Below, one piece after another: positions 6,346 to 9,833 of a stretch of DNA of 9,833 nt (position 1 is the first letter of the stretch; each line of letters starts with the position of its first letter). Below the pieces are notes generated by a model. The model was not told the origin of the DNA, did not search any database, and worked only from the letters and a program-made list of their open reading frames with translations. Location of the stretch: the NCBI GenBank assembly GCA_964525165.1, contig CAZGGG010000090.1, forward strand, positions 1 to 9,833. The letters run 5' to 3'. The translations under genes and the position numbers were made by a program. Source of the stretch: JAWLFI01 sp964525165 (GTDB lineage Bacteria > Bacteroidota > Bacteroidia > Chitinophagales > Saprospiraceae).

Positions 6346-9300
6346 TTATTGGATGGTCAATTCAAACATTTCATCATTAGCGTTCAAGAAGAAATAATTT
6401 CCTGCAGTGAGTTCGCCAACGTTGATTTGCTTGGTATCACGATACACTTTCATTCTCTTACCTTCATCATTGTATAATGCGTAGTCAGAGCGCTCTTCGA
6501 ATAGAATTTCTCTGGTGACTTCATTGAAGATCATTCCTTTGCCGATAGCATTTTCATCGTTCAAGTTCATCAACTGCTCAAGACGCACATCCTCAAAACC
6601 GTGAATCGCAGCAGTCAAAGAATGATTGTAAGGGAATGGATTCCCTACAAATGGGTGCTGGGAGTTCAACAAGATGGTGTTATCACTGATTTGAATCGCT
6701 CCGGTCACTTCCGCTCCAAAAGGAATGGCTGTAATACGGATCAACTCGTCTACACTAGCCGGAATATTTTCAGTGCTCACGATATATAATTCGCACAATC
6801 TGTTGGAAACACCTTCCGGAGTTCTACCATTAGAAGTACCGTTCAAGTCCTCTGAGATCATCAAGAAGGTCTGACCGTCTAAGGTGATCACTTTCAAACC
6901 ATCAGGGTTGGATAAATGCTTGTCCGGATAATTTGCGATCGATGGAGAGTTTTCAAAGTACGGTCCACCTTGCACCGCTACACCCATTTCTTCTGTTGCC
7001 GGATCGTAAAACATCACACGACCATAATAATCCTGATAGTTTTCATCTGTAGCTCCGGTTTGACCTCTTTCTAAAGCCAGTGCTTCGTGGTGTGGAGCCG
7101 GAACAGCATTGGTTGACTGTACAAAATCACTAAATCGCTTACCTGCACCACTAGAACCATCTCTTCCCGTTTCTGAGAAGTAAACGATTCCGGTCGTATG
7201 GTCTATCGCTACCCATTCGTTTCGCATGAACATGGTCGCTCCGTTTTGGAAGCAGTAATCTCTTAGGCCTCCAAAGATGAGTTCTTCAGTATCCATCGGA
7301 ACTTCAACCCATCTTTGCCCTTGTTCATTATTGTGCTTGTAGAAATAAAGGGTTCCTTGCGTAAAATCACCTGCTACATCAGCCTCAAATTTAATCCAAG
7401 GTGCAGGTGAACTATCATCGCCCAAATACACAGTTTTCATATCTTGAGTGATGGCTCCACCTTCCCAGCCGGCGCGTCCCCAATTGTATTGCTTGCGGAT
7501 CGCTTTTGCCTGGCGAGGATCGATTTCTACCATATAGTTGAAGTTGTCCACCTTAGGAATGGTCAAACCATCTACTAGAGGAAACTCAGGAGCATTGATG
7601 GTAAAATCAGAAGTATCACGCACGCCTTTCGCTTCCGTCACATTATTTACTCTTGCCGGCAAAGTGCTACCGGGTCCATAAGAAGCAGAGTTCCAAATTG
7701 AAGCAGTGCTACCTCTAAACCACTCCTCTGCGGTCCAGATTCTTCCGTCCGGTGCAGAGATTCCGGCACAGTTCATACCTGTCTCTCCTACAGTATTCAC
7801 AAAGTCAACATTGAAGAAGTGTCCTTTTCGGCCGTCTTCCAATGTCTGCTCCACCACTTCTAATCGACCATCCCTGGTTTGATTCAAGCGGAAAGCCGTC
7901 ATTCCACCACCATCACCAATTCGATCATCGCGGTAGATTTGTTCGTGGTTGACTGTTGCCCAACCTAAAGATTCACCGGTCGTATCCGGCGTCCAACCGA
8001 TAAAGTCATGCCACTCTTTTGCGATGGCTCTGCCCGCAGGGTTGCCATAAGTAGGCGTCGTTTGAACGATATCGTGTCCTCCTACAAAAATGACCTGTGT
8101 TTCCAATGGAGAAGGAGGCATCACAAAGGTTTGTGGGTTCCAGTTGTCAATGCTGATTTCTTCATCAAACACCTTGCTATTAAATGAAGTATTGACTGCC
8201 CAAAGAGAAAGAGAGCCACTTACTTCATTGGCTGTAATCACCATTGGGAAACCTGTAGGGCTATCTTCTGCGGAAATGAATTTTACATCTTCTACCCCTA
8301 GGTCTCTAGCTGCTTCCGTAGTCGCATCCGCGTAGAAGTTTCTATTATTGAAGTAGCTTACAAATTCAGGCTTCTGAGGATCCGTAACATTATAAGTGAC
8401 TAAACCACCAATTCTTTCTAATCCAATGATGGCATATACATTACCATCCATGAATACGATCTCGATCGCTTCCGGTTCCGGTCCTTTATCGTCAGATCTT
8501 GAATCAAAGTCGTTTTCGTCGTTTTGAGCGTTGAAGTTCTCCGGATAGTAGCGAGCTGTGATTCTCTCTAACTGATCTCCGGAATCCCAAACTAAGGCTC
8601 CGGTTGTAGCATTCCAGATACTGAAGGAACGAGCTCCGTAAGCATAGATCTCATCATAATCTCCGTCACCATCCGTGTCCCCTAGAGTCGTAGTGATATT
8701 CAATCGACCAAGATTTTCATCCAACTGTAAGTCAGCAGCGTTAGGAAACGCATCAGGGTCAAGATTTAGGTCTTTTACTCTTTCTTCTTCTGAAAATCCA
8801 TCATAATCTCTGGCGTCTCCTTCATTTGCGGTGAAGATGTACCCTTGTCCGTTGATGTTGGCATAATGGATCGCATCCGGCTGATACATTCCGAATACAG
8901 GCCAGTTTTGGAAGTTGATGGCTCCATCTCTGTTGGATGCATCCATCGTATTTTCCGGAAGGCTCCAATCTTTAAAGCCTAAAGGCAAAACAGCTTCCAC
9001 CGTTGCCGTAGCAATATTCACAACCGCCAAAGCATTGTTTTCCTGGCAAATCGCATAAGCAATCGCATTATCATCAGAAACCGCAATATATTCCGGCTCA
9101 AGATCTTGTGCCGGAGTCGCATTCGGTCCGAATATTCGAACACCGGAAGCTCTCAAGGCATCTGCATCTGTAAAGTTGGAGAAGTCTGCCTTTTGCACTA
9201 TCGGATTGGCCACTCCATTGGAGATGTCGATAATCGATATCGAACCTTCAGGGTCAATGGTGTAATCATCGTTGGGTTCTCCTTCATTGGCGACGATTAC

Positions 9301-9741
9301 TTTCGTGCCGTCCGGCGTAAAAGTCAACATATCGGGTAGTACGCCTACCTCAACATCGTTTAAATAGGTTCCATCCGTTGTCCAAAAGACAACCTTACCA
9401 TTGGCATCGACAGCATCCGCTTGGACCGCTACGGCAACGATTCCTCCTCTGCACGCCAGGCTGTTGACACCTGCGCCATAAGGATCTTGAGAAATATCAG
9501 CAATCAGTTGTGGGTTTCTGGGATCAGAAACATCCAAAACGGTTACCGAATTAGCATTTGCGTTGGTAAAAAACGCTCTTTGTGTGGCCGGATCGTAATC
9601 CACGATCTCAACAGCTCCTTCATCAAACACACCTGTGTTGTAGGAGCCTAAAACTTTAAGGTCAAACTGAGCCTGCGCTTGCAGGTTCATTGCGCCCCAA
9701 AGTAGACCAAATACACTTAGGAGTAGTAATTTTTTCATCAT
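6346..9741 (-). CDS. Choice-of-anchor I domain fused to PhoX/DUF839 domain, exported
   Basis: 1131 residues. Signal peptide about 1-24 (MMKKLLLLSV..., ending QAQA). Residues about 27-515 match the choice-of-anchor I family as I know it: DPEGSISIIDIS, GVRIFGP, AQDLEPEYIAVS, QENNALAVV, PLGFKDWSLP, DASNRDGAIN, PVFGMYQPDAI, TANEGDARDYDGFSEE, a calcium-loop motif at 355-364, FDSRSDDKGPEPE, IGLERIGG and ANEVSGSLSLW. Residues about 520-1055 are a complete PhoX/DUF839 domain with VNHE (597-600), NCAG, WTAEEW (669-674, Ala671 where PhoX has Cys), Glu760, Arg840-Asn-Glu842 and NSQHP (1026-1030). The tail 1068-1131 aligns with the sorting domain of the neighbouring paralogue but lacks its PNP motif. First gene of the apparent operon, with a promoter-like element 26 bases upstream. 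ATG at 9738 is an equally possible start. Substrate unknown. Confidence 0.9.
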   Translation of the reverse strand: MMKKLLLLSVFGLLWGAMNLQAQAQFDLKVLGSYNTGVFDEGAVEIVDYDPATQRAFFTNANANSVTVLDVSDPRNPQLIADISQDPYGAGVNSLACRGGIVAVAVQADAVDANGKVVFWTTDGTYLNDVEVGVLPDMLTFTPDGTKVIVANEGEPNDDYTIDPEGSISIIDISNGVANPIVQKADFSNFTDADALRASGVRIFGPNATPAQDLEPEYIAVSDDNAIAYAICQENNALAVVNIATATVEAVLPLGFKDWSLPENTMDASNRDGAINFQNWPVFGMYQPDAIHYANINGQGYIFTANEGDARDYDGFSEEERVKDLNLDPDAFPNAADLQLDENLGRLNITTTLGDTDGDGDYDEIYAYGARSFSIWNATTGALVWDSGDQLERITARYYPENFNAQNDENDFDSRSDDKGPEPEAIEIVFMDGNVYAIIGLERIGGLVTYNVTDPQKPEFVSYFNNRNFYADATTEAARDLGVEDVKFISAEDSPTGFPMVITANEVSGSLSLWAVNTSFNSKVFDEEISIDNWNPQTFVMPPSPLETQVIFVGGHDIVQTTPTYGNPAGRAIAKEWHDFIGWTPDTTGESLGWATVNHEQIYRDDRIGDGGGMTAFRLNQTRDGRLEVVEQTLEDGRKGHFFNVDFVNTVGETGMNCAGISAPDGRIWTAEEWFRGSTASIWNSASYGPGSTLPARVNNVTEAKGVRDTSDFTINAPEFPLVDGLTIPKVDNFNYMVEIDPRQAKAIRKQYNWGRAGWEGGAITQDMKTVYLGDDSSPAPWIKFEADVAGDFTQGTLYFYKHNNEQGQRWVEVPMDTEELIFGGLRDYCFQNGATMFMRNEWVAIDHTTGIVYFSETGRDGSSGAGKRFSDFVQSTNAVPAPHHEALALERGQTGATDENYQDYYGRVMFYDPATEEMGVAVQGGPYFENSPSIANYPDKHLSNPDGLKVITLDGQTFLMISEDLNGTSNGRTPEGVSNRLCELYIVSTENIPASVDELIRITAIPFGAEVTGAIQISDNTILLNSQHPFVGNPFPYNHSLTAAIHGFEDVRLEQLMNLNDENAIGKGMIFNEVTREILFEERSDYALYNDEGKRMKVYRDTKQINVGELTAGNYFFLNANDEMFELTIQ

Positions 9742-9767
9742 AGTTAACTGGAATTAAGGATTTGTCT

Positions 9768-9793
9768 CAAAAGTAAAGCGAGACTGTTACCAA
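9768..9793 (-). promoter_or_regulatory. Candidate Bacteroidota-type promoter of the operon
   Basis: Minus-strand TACTTTTG (9768-9775) matches the Bacteroidota -7 consensus TAnnTTTG exactly and lies 26 bases before the start codon. A TTG (9791-9793) stands upstream with a 15-base spacer, shorter than the usual 17-23, so the -33 element is imperfect. Transcription would begin near 9762, leaving a leader of about 20 bases. Confidence 0.5.
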
Positions 9794-9802
9794 CCAGTTA
9801 CC
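9784..9802. repeat. Two direct repeats spaced one helical turn at the promoter
   Basis: CTGTTACC (9784-9791) and CAGTTACC (9795-9802) agree at 7 of 8 bases and start 11 bases apart. They overlap the -33 region of the candidate promoter, the usual place for a response-regulator or repressor site. They do not look like the Pho box I know from Proteobacteria, so the regulator is unidentified. Confidence 0.35.
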
Positions 9803-9833
9803 CCTATGTATTGAAAAAGTTAGCTTATGGTTA

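Noticed and set aside
1..9833. CRISPR array, tRNA, rRNA, transposase or integrase
   Set aside because: I looked for regularly spaced long repeats, cloverleaf features and mobile-element proteins and saw none.

Overview
The window reads as a piece of a Bacteroidota genome, probably a free-living relative of the Saprospiria or Cytophagia, and probably an assembled draft because a 10-N run sits inside a gene. The phylum call rests on a type IX secretion (Por) C-terminal sorting domain, a VCBS/FG-GAP lipoprotein with a CXXCH motif, A-rich start regions without Shine-Dalgarno sequences, and a TAnnTTTG-type -7 element upstream of the first gene. The finer placement is a guess. All six genes I accept lie on the minus strand, so transcription runs from the right edge to the left.

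From right to left: (1) 6346-9741, an 1131-residue exported protein that joins a choice-of-anchor I type beta-propeller-like domain to a complete PhoX/DUF839 domain and a degenerate type IX sorting tail. (2) 4402-6291, a stand-alone PhoX/DUF839 paralogue of the second half of gene 1, with a normal sorting domain. (3) 2390-4318, an exported di-heme cytochrome c peroxidase of the MauG/CcpA family with an extra N-terminal helical domain. (4) 2101-2277 and 1743-2114, an AT-rich two-gene toxin-antitoxin module: a 58-residue antitoxin too short for ordinary ORF listing, overlapping a PIN-domain VapC-like toxin. (5) 376-1696, an outer lipoprotein or exported protein with a heme-binding CIGCH motif and VCBS/FG-GAP repeats. 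It is broken by a frameshift, an apparent loss of one repeat, and the N gap. (6) 1-375, which holds no convincing gene but has three inverted or iterated repeat structures.

Genes 1 to 3 are closely spaced (54 and 83 bases), each pair being separated by a GC-rich hairpin, and look like one transcription unit for exported proteins: two PhoX-like enzymes and a di-heme peroxidase. Both PhoX-like domains keep the Arg-x-Glu and Glu positions expected for the PhoX metal centre. Both also have Ala in place of the Cys that, as I recall, ligates iron in characterised PhoX, so ordinary alkaline phosphatase activity should not be assumed. The toxin-antitoxin pair looks like a later insertion between the peroxidase gene and the heme/VCBS gene. 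The most interesting elements are the fusion protein, the shared Cys-to-Ala change, and the association with heme proteins.
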